64,000 nt of DNA, taken from the NCBI RefSeq assembly GCF_029855125.1, contig NZ_CP123229.1, positions 186,001 to 250,000 on the forward strand. Direction: 5' to 3'. The notes beneath the pieces are model-generated. The model saw only the letters and a list, made by a program, of their open reading frames with translations. It was not told the origin of the DNA and did no database searches. Each line of letters opens with the position of its first letter. The stretch's first letter is position 1. This stretch comes from Methylocapsa sp. D3K7 (GTDB lineage Bacteria > Pseudomonadota > Alphaproteobacteria > Rhizobiales > Beijerinckiaceae). The translations under genes were made by a program, and so were the position numbers. This document shows positions 56,510 to 64,000 of this stretch, one piece after another.

Positions 56510-57694
56510 TCATTCCTTCATGATCCTGATTGTCGCCGCCATGCCCGGTTTGAGCAAAAGATCTGGATTAGGTGTGCTGATGACGATGCCGGGAAGAGCG
56601 GCGCGCTCATCGATTGGTGACGGCCGAATCTCCGTCACCGTGCCCGAGAACTGACGGTCCGGAAAAGCGTCCACGGTAAACGTAACTTTGTCGCCGGGCT
56701 TGACCTCGCGGCTGTCCTGTGTGCTAAGCGTGGCGTCGATGTGAACGAGAGAGAGATCCCCAGCAATGACGAAGAGCGGTGGCGTTTTCGAGCTCGCCAT
56801 GACAGTCTGGCCTAATTCGACCTTGCGCAACACGACAGTTCCATCAAGCGGCGAAACGATATCGGTGGAGCCGAGGCTGGTCTCGGCGGTATGAAGCGCC
56901 GCTTGGAGTTCGGCGGCTTTTGCCTTGTCGCGCGTTGCCTCCGCTTGCGCCGTCCCAAAAGACTTACGTGACTTGTCGAGCGCTTTGTGGGAGATGATCC
57001 GGCGTTTGGCCAGCTCCTCCTGGCGCTCGAGAGCTGCTTTCGCCGAGGCCAGATTCGTCTGGTCCTTTTCGAGTTGAGCCTCGATTGCTTGCAGGCCAGC
57101 CCTGCTTTGATCTACAGCGATTTGATAGGGGCGCGGATCGATTTTCGCGCAGATCTGGCCCACTTTAACTTGCATATGGGTATCGCAAGAGAGCACTTGG
57201 ATCACACCGGAGGCACGCGCACCGACCGGTACGGTTTCATTGGGACCGACGACGCCCTTCGCGATGACGGTGCGGACATTCAAACCGCTTCCGGTCCCCA
57301 TCTGCATGGACTCATCCATGAATGCCATGTTGTGGTTCAGATGCGCCATGATCCAGAGCGAACCGGAAAGGAGAAGCAGAACGATCAGCACGCCGAAGGC
57401 GAGCGCCATGACATTGTTGACATTGTCCGAACCGGTCGTGATGTGGAGAAAAAAGACGAGGTGAACGCCCATCTGGGCAATAGCGAGAACGACGAGGGCG
57501 ACGGGAATGCTCGGCCCCCAGACGAGTGTGGTGCCCGAGATGAAGAAGGACACAATGGTGAGCAGAGTCGCGAGCCCAAGCCCAATCAGATAGCTCTTCA
57601 GTCCCTCGGCGATCTCGCCCCCGTCGTCGAGGCGCTGATCGCCTGGCGCGATGTCCGTGTGATGAAGGTCGCCTGCCGGATCGATATGGCTCAT
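56510..57694 (-). CDS. cyoD: Cytochrome bo quinol oxidase subunit IV (CyoD) fused to a MacA/HlyD-type periplasmic adaptor
   Basis: 394 residues in one open frame. Residues 1-124 are CyoD with three helices (about 33-53, 63-83 and 97-117), the motif MGVHLVFFLHI and the normal end WIMAHLNHNM. Residues 136-394 are an RND/MacA-type adaptor: VGARASGVIQVLSCDTHMQV, CAKIDPRPYQIAVDQS, a coiled coil (200-290), TDIVSPLDGTVVLRKVELGQ and LLKPGMAATIRIM. No adaptor signal peptide is needed because the CyoD C-terminus faces the periplasm. It starts in the cyoC stop (ATGA). The adaptor end appears truncated. Confidence 0.85.
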   Translation of the reverse strand: MSHIDPAGDLHHTDIAPGDQRLDDGGEIAEGLKSYLIGLGLATLLTIVSFFISGTTLVWGPSIPVALVVLAIAQMGVHLVFFLHITTGSDNVNNVMALAFGVLIVLLLLSGSLWIMAHLNHNMAFMDESMQMGTGSGLNVRTVIAKGVVGPNETVPVGARASGVIQVLSCDTHMQVKVGQICAKIDPRPYQIAVDQSRAGLQAIEAQLEKDQTNLASAKAALERQEELAKRRIISHKALDKSRKSFGTAQAEATRDKAKAAELQAALHTAETSLGSTDIVSPLDGTVVLRKVELGQTVMASSKTPPLFVIAGDLSLVHIDATLSTQDSREVKPGDKVTFTVDAFPDRQFSGTVTEIRPSPIDERAALPGIVISTPNPDLLLKPGMAATIRIMKE

Positions 57695-58362
57695 AGCGCG
57701 GCCCCCATCAAATACACCACGGAGAATATCGCCACCCAAATAATGTCCAGGGCGTGCCAGAACAGACTGAAGCAGAGAATGCGCCGGAGAATATCCGCCC
57801 GATAGCCTTTGGCGAACACCTGCGCCATCATTGTCAGCAGCCACAGCAGGCCGGCGGTGATATGAACGCCGTGGCAACCGACCAAGGTAAAGAAAGCCGA
57901 GAGGAAGGCGCTCCGCGTCGGCCCTGCGCCACGCGCGATCATGCTCGCGAACTCCCGGATCTCGATGGTGAGAAACGCGGCGCCAAGGATGAAGGTCGCG
58001 GCCATCGCGCCATTGAACCAGGATCGGCTCCGCGCCCGGGCGCCGATGCTTGCGACGCCGACGGTGAAACTCGAAGCAAGCAGGAATGCCGTCTCGAGCG
58101 CGACGTTGGAGAGGTTGAACAGCTCACGGCCGCTCGGTCCGCCTGCCGTATCGCCCACCAGCACCGCATAGGCGGCGAAGAAGGCTGAGAACATGACGAT
58201 GTCGCTCAGCAGGAAAATCCAGAACCCGAAGGCGGTGACGATGCGCTTCGATGCCAGCCCGCCCGCTGCGTGCCCCAGCCCCTGCTGCCGGTTGGGCAAT
58301 TCACGGCTATGGCCAAGACCTGTGCCGTCGCGTCCAGTGACTGCCGCGTCGTAGGGGGTCAT
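57691..58362 (-). CDS. cyoC: Cytochrome bo quinol oxidase subunit III
   Basis: 223 residues with five helices and the subunit III pattern [60 protein letters not shown] and [20 protein letters not shown]. It overlaps cyoB at its start (ATGA) and the cyoD fusion at its end (ATGA), so all four subunits are translated together. Confidence 0.95.
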   Translation of the reverse strand: MTPYDAAVTGRDGTGLGHSRELPNRQQGLGHAAGGLASKRIVTAFGFWIFLLSDIVMFSAFFAAYAVLVGDTAGGPSGRELFNLSNVALETAFLLASSFTVGVASIGARARSRSWFNGAMAATFILGAAFLTIEIREFASMIARGAGPTRSAFLSAFFTLVGCHGVHITAGLLWLLTMMAQVFAKGYRADILRRILCFSLFWHALDIIWVAIFSVVYLMGAAL

Positions 58363-60362
58363 GGCGTCGCCTGGCGGCGGGCAAGCGCCGCGCCGCGCGC
58401 GCTTCTGTTGGCGCGATCGATGCGTGCCACGGCTTCCGCTGGGATGACGTACTCATCCGTATCCCGCCAGGCAAAGACTACGAAAGTCGCATAGGCGCCA
58501 ACCGCGGCCAAGCCCACCATCCACCAGATGTGCCAGATCAACGCGAAACCCATGAAGGTCGCGAAGAACGCACAGACGAAACCGGTTGGGCTGTTCCTGG
58601 GCATTTCGATATCCGCATAGGCTGGCTCCTCGCCGAGCCTCGCCTGCTGGAGAGCGCGCTGCTTCACGCCCCAATAGGCATCTTGGCTTTGGATATCAGG
58701 GAGCACCGCGAAGTTGAAAGCCGGTGGCGGCGACGGCGTCGCCCATTCAAGGGAACGTCCGTTCCAAGGATCGCCGGTCTCGTCGCGAAGCTGGTTGCGC
58801 CGCCGGATGCTGACAACGAGCTGCGCGATCTGCAGGGCTATCCCGACGAGAATAATCGCCGCGCCGCCGGCGGCGATCAGCAACCACGGATGCCAAGCCG
58901 CGACATCATAGTGCTGCATGCGACGGGTCATTCCCATGAGACCGAGGACATAGAGCGGCATGAAGGCCACGTAGAAGCCGACAGTCCAGCACCAAAAAGC
59001 TGCCTTGCCAAGCCCTTCATGTAGCCGGAAGCCGAACGCCTTCGGAAACCAATAGGTGTAGCCGGCAAACGAACCGAACAGCACCCCGCCGATGATGACA
59101 TTATGGAAATGGGCAACAAGAAAAAGGCTGTTGTGAAGCACGAAGTCCACTGGCGGCACCGCCAGCAAAACCCCGGTCATGCCGCCGATCACGAAAGTTA
59201 CCATAAAGCCGAGCGACCACAGGATCGGTGTCGAATACACGATTCGGCCGCCATACATAGTGAAGAGCCAATTGAAGACCTTGACGCCTGTCGGCACCGC
59301 GATGATCATCGAAGCAATACCGAAGATCGCATTGACGTCGGGTCCGGCACCCATCGTGAAAAAGTGGTGCAGCCAAACGGTGAACGACAGGATGCAGATG
59401 ACCATGGTCGCGGCGACCATCGAGCGGTAGCCGAACAACGGCTTGCCTGAGAATGTCGAGACCACTTCCGAGAAGACGCCAAAGGCGGGTAGAATGAGGA
59501 TGTAGACCTCCGGATGCCCCCAGGCCCAAATGAGATTCATGAACATCATCATGTTGCCGCCGGCTTCATTGGTGAAAAAGTGGAACCCGAGGTAGCGGTC
59601 GAGCACCAGCATGGTCAGCGTCGCCGTGAGGATGGGGAATGCCGCCACGATGAGCAGATTGGAGGCGAGCGCCGTCCAGCAGAACATCGGCATGCGCATA
59701 TAGGTCATGCCGGGCGCATGAAGCTTTAAGACCGTGGTGATAAGGTTGATGCCCGCAAGCAAAGTTCCCACACCCGAAATTTCGAGCGACCACAAATAGT
59801 AATCGACCCCGACGCCGGGCGAATACGTCAACTCGGAAAGCGGCGGATAGGGCAGCCATCCGGTCCGCGCGAATTCCCCGACAAGAAGCGAAATATTGAC
59901 GAGCAAGGCGCCGGTGGCGGTCAGCCAGAAGCCGACCGAGTTGAGAGTGGGAAAGGCGACGTCGCGGACCCCGAGTTGAAGCGGCACGACGAAATTCATC
60001 AGCCCAATAACGAAAGGCATCGCGACGAAGAAGATCATCAGCGTGCCATGAGCCGAGAAAATTTGATCGTAATGCTCGGGCGGCAGATAGCCTTCGGAGC
60101 GGAATGCGAGGGCCTGTTGCGACCGCATCATGATTGCATCGGTGAAACCACGCAGCAGCATCACCATCGCAAGCACGACATACATAACGCCGATTCGCTT
60201 GTGATCGACACTCGTGATCCATTCCCGCCAGAGATAGGGAAACCATCCCTTCAGAATCACTAAGGCAAGGACGCCGATGATCGCAACGCCGACCACACTC
60301 GATGCGATCAACGGAATTGGCTGATCCAACGGAATAGCCGCCCAGCTGAGCTTGCCCCACAT
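58359..60362 (-). CDS. cyoB: Cytochrome bo quinol oxidase subunit I
   Basis: 667 residues of haem-copper oxidase subunit I. The CuB/haem ligands are seen in [26 protein letters not shown] and [16 protein letters not shown]. The N-terminal [13 protein letters not shown] and first haem ligand region [20 protein letters not shown] are present. It reduces oxygen to water with ubiquinol and pumps protons. ATG 60362 is 2 bp after cyoA; the longer open frame upstream is only a shadow of cyoA. Confidence 0.97.
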   Translation of the reverse strand: MWGKLSWAAIPLDQPIPLIASSVVGVAIIGVLALVILKGWFPYLWREWITSVDHKRIGVMYVVLAMVMLLRGFTDAIMMRSQQALAFRSEGYLPPEHYDQIFSAHGTLMIFFVAMPFVIGLMNFVVPLQLGVRDVAFPTLNSVGFWLTATGALLVNISLLVGEFARTGWLPYPPLSELTYSPGVGVDYYLWSLEISGVGTLLAGINLITTVLKLHAPGMTYMRMPMFCWTALASNLLIVAAFPILTATLTMLVLDRYLGFHFFTNEAGGNMMMFMNLIWAWGHPEVYILILPAFGVFSEVVSTFSGKPLFGYRSMVAATMVICILSFTVWLHHFFTMGAGPDVNAIFGIASMIIAVPTGVKVFNWLFTMYGGRIVYSTPILWSLGFMVTFVIGGMTGVLLAVPPVDFVLHNSLFLVAHFHNVIIGGVLFGSFAGYTYWFPKAFGFRLHEGLGKAAFWCWTVGFYVAFMPLYVLGLMGMTRRMQHYDVAAWHPWLLIAAGGAAIILVGIALQIAQLVVSIRRRNQLRDETGDPWNGRSLEWATPSPPPAFNFAVLPDIQSQDAYWGVKQRALQQARLGEEPAYADIEMPRNSPTGFVCAFFATFMGFALIWHIWWMVGLAAVGAYATFVVFAWRDTDEYVIPAEAVARIDRANRSARGAALARRQATP

Positions 60363-60364
60363 CT

Positions 60365-61366
60365 TTATTTCTCCGTTCGCGGGGAGACATCCGGAACCGG
60401 CCGCCCGATTTGCGGGCCAGGTCCTGGCGGCAGTTTCTGCGTGACGAGCTTCTGGAACAGTTCGGGATCTGCGGCGCGGAATGTGAATGGACGGACGTTC
60501 AGACTCTGCCTCGCCAAGGCCGTATAGCTTTCCGTGTCGAGGACCGGACCCGCGGTGCGCGTCGTTTCGACCCAAGCGGTAAACCGCTCCGAAGGCACCG
60601 CGAGCACCTCGAAATGCATGTCCGCAAAACCATCGCCGCTGTAGTGGCTCGAAAGGCCGCGGAAGGTGCCGGGCGCATCCGCCTGCAGATTCACCTGCGT
60701 CGTCATGCCATTCATCGTGTAAATCATGCTGCCGAGCTGCGGTATGAAAAACGCATTCATCACACTTGCTGATGTTAGCGAGAAATGAATGGGAACGCCG
60801 GCGGGAACCACCAATTGGTTGACGCTCGCCACCCCTTGACTGGGATAGATGAAGAGCCACTTCCAATCCAAAGAGATGGCCTGCACTTCGAGTGGCGGCG
60901 TCTTCGATGCCAAAGGCTTCGCGGGATCAAGATCATGCGATGCGATCCAGGCGACGCCGCCGAGGAGCATGATCACGAGGACCGGGATGCTCCAGACAAT
61001 GAGCTCGATACGCCCAGAATAGACCCATTCCGGCAGATAGCGTGCCTTGGTGTTCGAGCCCCGAAACCACCAGGCAAAGGCAAGCGTGGCGGAGATCGTC
61101 GGGATCACGATCGCGAGCATGATGGCGAGCGAGTCGATGAGGACCATTTTCTGGGCAAATCCTACGGGCCCCTGCGGGTCGAGGACTGCCGCCTGACATC
61201 CCGTTAAGACGATCGGCGTCACGAAGACCGCGCCGCGCGCAGCCTGGGCATTCACAGAACGAAGAAGCCGCAAAGATCCTGTGCTGTCAGGCAGTCCGCC
61301 TGGCTTGCCGTGGGAAGCGGCACGCGACGAAGCCCTCCAACCCTGATTGCTGCGGTTGGTCCTCAT
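60365..61366 (-). CDS. cyoA: Cytochrome bo quinol oxidase subunit II
   Basis: 333 residues. A lipobox-like LTGC at about residue 57 follows an unusually long arginine/serine-rich N-terminal stretch. Two helices (about 75-97 and 118-140) and a cupredoxin domain without CuA ligands ([38 protein letters not shown]) mark the quinol type. The start ATG 61366 has GGAG upstream. It is the first gene of cyoABCD. Confidence 0.94.
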   Translation of the reverse strand: MRTNRSNQGWRASSRAASHGKPGGLPDSTGSLRLLRSVNAQAARGAVFVTPIVLTGCQAAVLDPQGPVGFAQKMVLIDSLAIMLAIVIPTISATLAFAWWFRGSNTKARYLPEWVYSGRIELIVWSIPVLVIMLLGGVAWIASHDLDPAKPLASKTPPLEVQAISLDWKWLFIYPSQGVASVNQLVVPAGVPIHFSLTSASVMNAFFIPQLGSMIYTMNGMTTQVNLQADAPGTFRGLSSHYSGDGFADMHFEVLAVPSERFTAWVETTRTAGPVLDTESYTALARQSLNVRPFTFRAADPELFQKLVTQKLPPGPGPQIGRPVPDVSPRTEK

Positions 61367-61504
61367 GTTCCGTTCTCCGCTACGCTGGATTTTGAACCGA
61401 CATCGGAAGACAGCCTTGGCAAGGATCAAAGTGAAGCTTTTTAAGAATTTTGGCAATGCCATATCCCGGACACGAGAGCCGCTATCCTTGTCGGAACTGA
61501 ATAA

Positions 61505-61695
61505 CTACCGGCTGACGCCGGTAGGTTCGTGATACTTGAGATACTGAAGTATCGCCTCGTCTGTGATGTTGCCGCTGGTCGTGCAGAAGTAGCCCCTCGC
61601 CCAAAAATGGCGACCCCAGTAACGCTTGCGAGTTTCTGGGAACTCCATTTGAACGTGTAGTAGCTGGTATTTGATCTGACAGACGACGTCTTTTG
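61505..61695 (-). pseudogene. IS200/IS605 TnpA C-terminal fragment
   Basis: The frame reads VVCQIKYQLLHVQMEFPETR, then KRYWGRHFWARGYFCTTSGN and ITDEAILQYLKYHE, the C-terminal half of Y1 transposases (HFWARGYFC signature). It ends at TAG 61505. The N-terminal half lies 240 bp upstream, separated by foreign sequence. Confidence 0.75.
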
Positions 61696-61738
61696 AATGG
61701 TCAGTCGTAGTTGTCTGATGTCGTTAGGCAGCGATCAT

Positions 61739-61939
61739 TTATTCTCTGGCAATCGGGATGGCGTCAAGGAAAGTTTGCAATGGTGTTTTACCGAAACACC
61801 AACGCCCTTGATGTGGCCTGTCTTCATTGTAACTTCTGACCCATTCATCGAGATCTTCCTGCAGATTCACGATCGACACGTAGAGCTTTTTGCGGAACGC
61901 CACACGATAGAACTCGTTGAGAGCCCCAGTTCTTTGCAC
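61739..61939 (-). pseudogene. Integrase-type transposase C-terminal fragment (IS481/IS3-like)
   Basis: The frame reads FYRVAFRKKLYVSIVNLQED, then LDEWVRSYNEDRPHQGRWCF and GKTPLQTFLDAIPIARE, the C-terminal end of rve-type transposases. It begins within the N-terminal part of the IS200 TnpA sequence, so it has replaced the middle of that gene. Confidence 0.7.
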
Positions 61940-62050
61940 ACCTGCCGAATGATGGTTCGTATCCGCTCGCGCAATGTTCCTTCCAGAATCTTATAGCGAT
62001 ACTTTGTAACCCAAACGATGCGGATCAACCTCACATTCGGTCGCCGTCGT
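61930..62050 (-). pseudogene. IS200/IS605 TnpA N-terminal fragment
   Basis: The frame reads NVRLIRIVWVTKYRYKILEG, then TLRERIRTIIRQVCKELG, the start of Y1 transposases (IVWVTKYR signature), and then runs into the integrase fragment. The catalytic HUH motif, expected further on, is missing. Confidence 0.65.
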
Positions 62051-62088
62051 CGCAATGCTGATCCTGCCCTAATGCCCGTTCTTTCCAA

Positions 62089-62488
62089 ATCCCCCTAAAG
62101 GGGGAATGTACGTCACTATTCGGGGGGACGAGCCCCAACGAGCGGACAGTCGCCGGCCCGCCAGGAACAGGGCAAGCCTGTTCCGATGATGCTCTCAAGA
62201 CTACGCCAAGCCCAGCCCGCCGACCTCCGCGAGCAAACGATTGGCGAAGTGCGTGTCGCGAACCAAACGGCTGTGCGCACTTTACCTGAAGCGGCCTTCG
62301 AGCTCTGGGCAAGCGCCGTGAGCGTGGCGGCAGTTCAAGGGGCAGGGTTCGAAGCTAGGGTCGAGACACCACCGGCCGACGTCATCTTGAATCGTCTTGA
62401 ACTTCATGGCCTCCTGGCCAGATCAAGATAGCAAGCCAATATGGAAATATGGGCGCCCGCTTGAGTGCCACTGGCGAGACCGGCAAAG
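62089..62488. other. Region with one unidentified short frame
   Basis: An 81-codon plus frame (62186-62431) ends in a plausible protein tail (VETPPADVILNRLELHGLLA), but I do not recognise it and it may be the remains of a larger gene. Nothing else is supported. Confidence 0.3.
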
Positions 62489-64000
62489 ATGACGGACTTG
62501 ATTGCATTAGCCGAAACGACCGCGCGCGATCCGCTTATCGGCGCGTTTACCCTCATGGCGGTTGGCGTGCTCGCAAGCCGATTGCTGTTGAAGCAGCCGA
62601 TTTGGCGAGCTATCGCCCGGGTGGTTTTTCTAGTCCTTACTGACGTTGCTCCTTCTCCGCAACGGTATTGTTCCCTATGAACCGCTGCACTCGACCGGCA
62701 CGCCCTTTCATGACGTCATAGTAGGCACATTGAAGATCGCTTGGTGGTTTTGGGCGGCGTGGTTCTTGGTTGCCCTAATTCGCAGCGTTGTCGTGTTCGA
62801 ACACCGACGGCATGAAGGCAAGCTGATCCAGGACCTCCTTTCGGCTCTCATCTATCTGGCCGCGGCTTTCGCTGTCATCGCCTATGTGTTTGATCTCCCT
62901 GTCCAAGGCTTGCTCGCTACGTCCGGTGTTATTGCCATTGTACTTGTCTTTGCACTTCAAAGCACCTTGAACGATGTGTTTTCAGGCCTTGTACTCAGTC
63001 TCAGCCGTCCGTACCGGCCGGGCGATTGGATCAATATTGAAGGAGGAACGGAGGGCCAAGTTATTGAAATGAATTGGCGTGCAACGCATGTTTTGACACC
63101 GCGGCTAGATCTTGCGATCGTGCCGAACAGCACTATTGCAAAATCGAAGATCCTGAATGTAAGTTTTCCGTCCAGCATTCATGGCATCACATTATCGGTC
63201 CAGCTCGATTCTAGGACGCCACCTGCAAACGGAACCAACCTTCTCGAGCTGGCCATCCTCAACTCGCGATCGATCCTGACCATTCCTCGGCCGACCGTTC
63301 GAGTAGTGTCTATCGATGCGGCACAAACGGGATACGAACTCACATTCTTCATCGAACAGCTTAGTTCTGCCACCCAGGCACAGAATGAATTGTTTGATCT
63401 CATCTTCCGGCACGCGACCGCTGGCGGCGCCCAATTGGCGGCACCTAAGAATGGATCATATCAATCTCCTCAATCTCCAGGCGACGAGGCCCTGAAAAAG
63501 ACAGGTCCAGAGATTGTGCTCGATCTCGTGCCAATATTCTCTTCCTTAATGCCAAGCGAGCGGGCTGTCATTGCAGCGAAGCTGAAGCAAACGTCCTACG
63601 AGACAGGTGACACATTGGTAGAACCCGAGACTGTGCTGCAGTCGCTCTTCATAGTTGGTAACGGCATCCTCTCGGTCACACTGCAGAAAAGCGTGGCGAG
63701 ACAGAACTGCTGCGGTTTGGTCCGGGCGATACCTTCGGAGAGATCGGGTTGCTAACGGGAGCCTCTTCTAGAGCGGCCGTCACAGCGCTCGCTCCTAGCA
63801 CCGTCTACGAGCTCGCTAAGACAAACCTTGCGCCAATTCTGGAGGCGAGACCGCAGATTGCTTATAAGCTTAGTCGTGCACTAGCTCAGCAGCAAGCGGC
63901 TGGTCGCGTGCTCACGACCGCTGAGCTCGACAAGACCGAGGCGAAGGAAAGGTTAAGCGCCTGGTTCTCGGAACGGATACATAAGCTATTCGAGTTGACC
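62489..64000 (+). pseudogene. MscS-type channel with cyclic-nucleotide-binding domain, two frameshifts, cut by window edge
   Basis: From ATG 62489 a membrane N-terminus (LIGAFTLMAVGVLASRLLLK) leads, after a +1 shift near 62640, into the MscS pore helix (GLLATSGVIAIVLVFALQST), the MscS beta domain (YRPGDWINIEGGTEGQVIEM, LDLAIVPNSTIAKSKILNVS) and a cNMP-binding domain (LKQTSYETGDTLVEPETVLQ). A second shift near 63693 restores the first frame: GGETELLRFGPGDTFGEIGL, then coding to the edge. Two indels break the gene unless the sequence is in error. Confidence 0.75.

Noticed and set aside
58359..60866. 835-codon version of cyoB
   Set aside because: The first 168 codons overlap cyoA in another frame and are not oxidase-like; the start at 60362 gives the normal subunit I.
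1..64000. CRISPR arrays or tandem short repeats
   Set aside because: I saw no regularly spaced direct repeats and no cas genes.

Overview
The window looks like a chromosome segment of a GC-rich alphaproteobacterium in Hyphomicrobiales. Support comes from the alphaproteobacterial-type NDUFS4-like complex I subunit, a double cold-shock-domain protein, the rlpA-dac-tmk-holB-metG-tatD-MBL gene order, a cyo quinol oxidase and many IS elements. A Beijerinckiaceae-like relative is my guess; no 16S gene is present to test it.

Layout. 1-5.2 kb is accessory and decayed: a frameshifted beta-propeller gene, an HTH regulator, a DUF899 gene with an amber stop, then an IS5-type element inserted at the junction of an IS630 element. 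5.3-28.9 kb is an intact housekeeping block: TPR protein, der, an AT-rich acyltransferase, a cytochrome c / Tat phosphoesterase / MauG-like peroxidase cluster, D-amino acid aminotransferase, hfq-hflX, mazG, a cold-shock gene, the rlpA-to-MBL gene run, an AaeAB-like efflux operon and tRNA-Arg(UCU). 29-34 kb holds an integrase remnant, a cardiolipin synthase and a compact exosortase cassette. 34-45 kb holds an RND pump, a second IS5-type element, a Ca2+/H+ antiporter and two inverted, apparently identical IS3-type elements enclosing an AbiEi antitoxin whose toxin gene is cut off.

45-56 kb is metabolic and efflux cargo among gene remnants: a CoA transferase, fragments resembling lutA and fumC, a PoxB-type pyruvate oxidase and a YtcA-MdtNOP-like efflux operon. 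56-61.4 kb is a cyoABCD operon in which CyoD is fused in frame to an RND/MacA-type periplasmic adaptor. The end of the window holds IS200/IS481 fragments and a frameshifted MscS channel with a cyclic-nucleotide-binding domain.

The strongest candidates for something new are the CyoD-adaptor fusion (56.5-57.7 kb) and the exosortase cassette (32.0-33.75 kb), whose only nearby substrate candidate would be processed to a peptide of about 13 residues. Almost all broken genes lie outside the 5.3-28.9 kb core, which argues for real decay of accessory DNA rather than uniform sequencing error.
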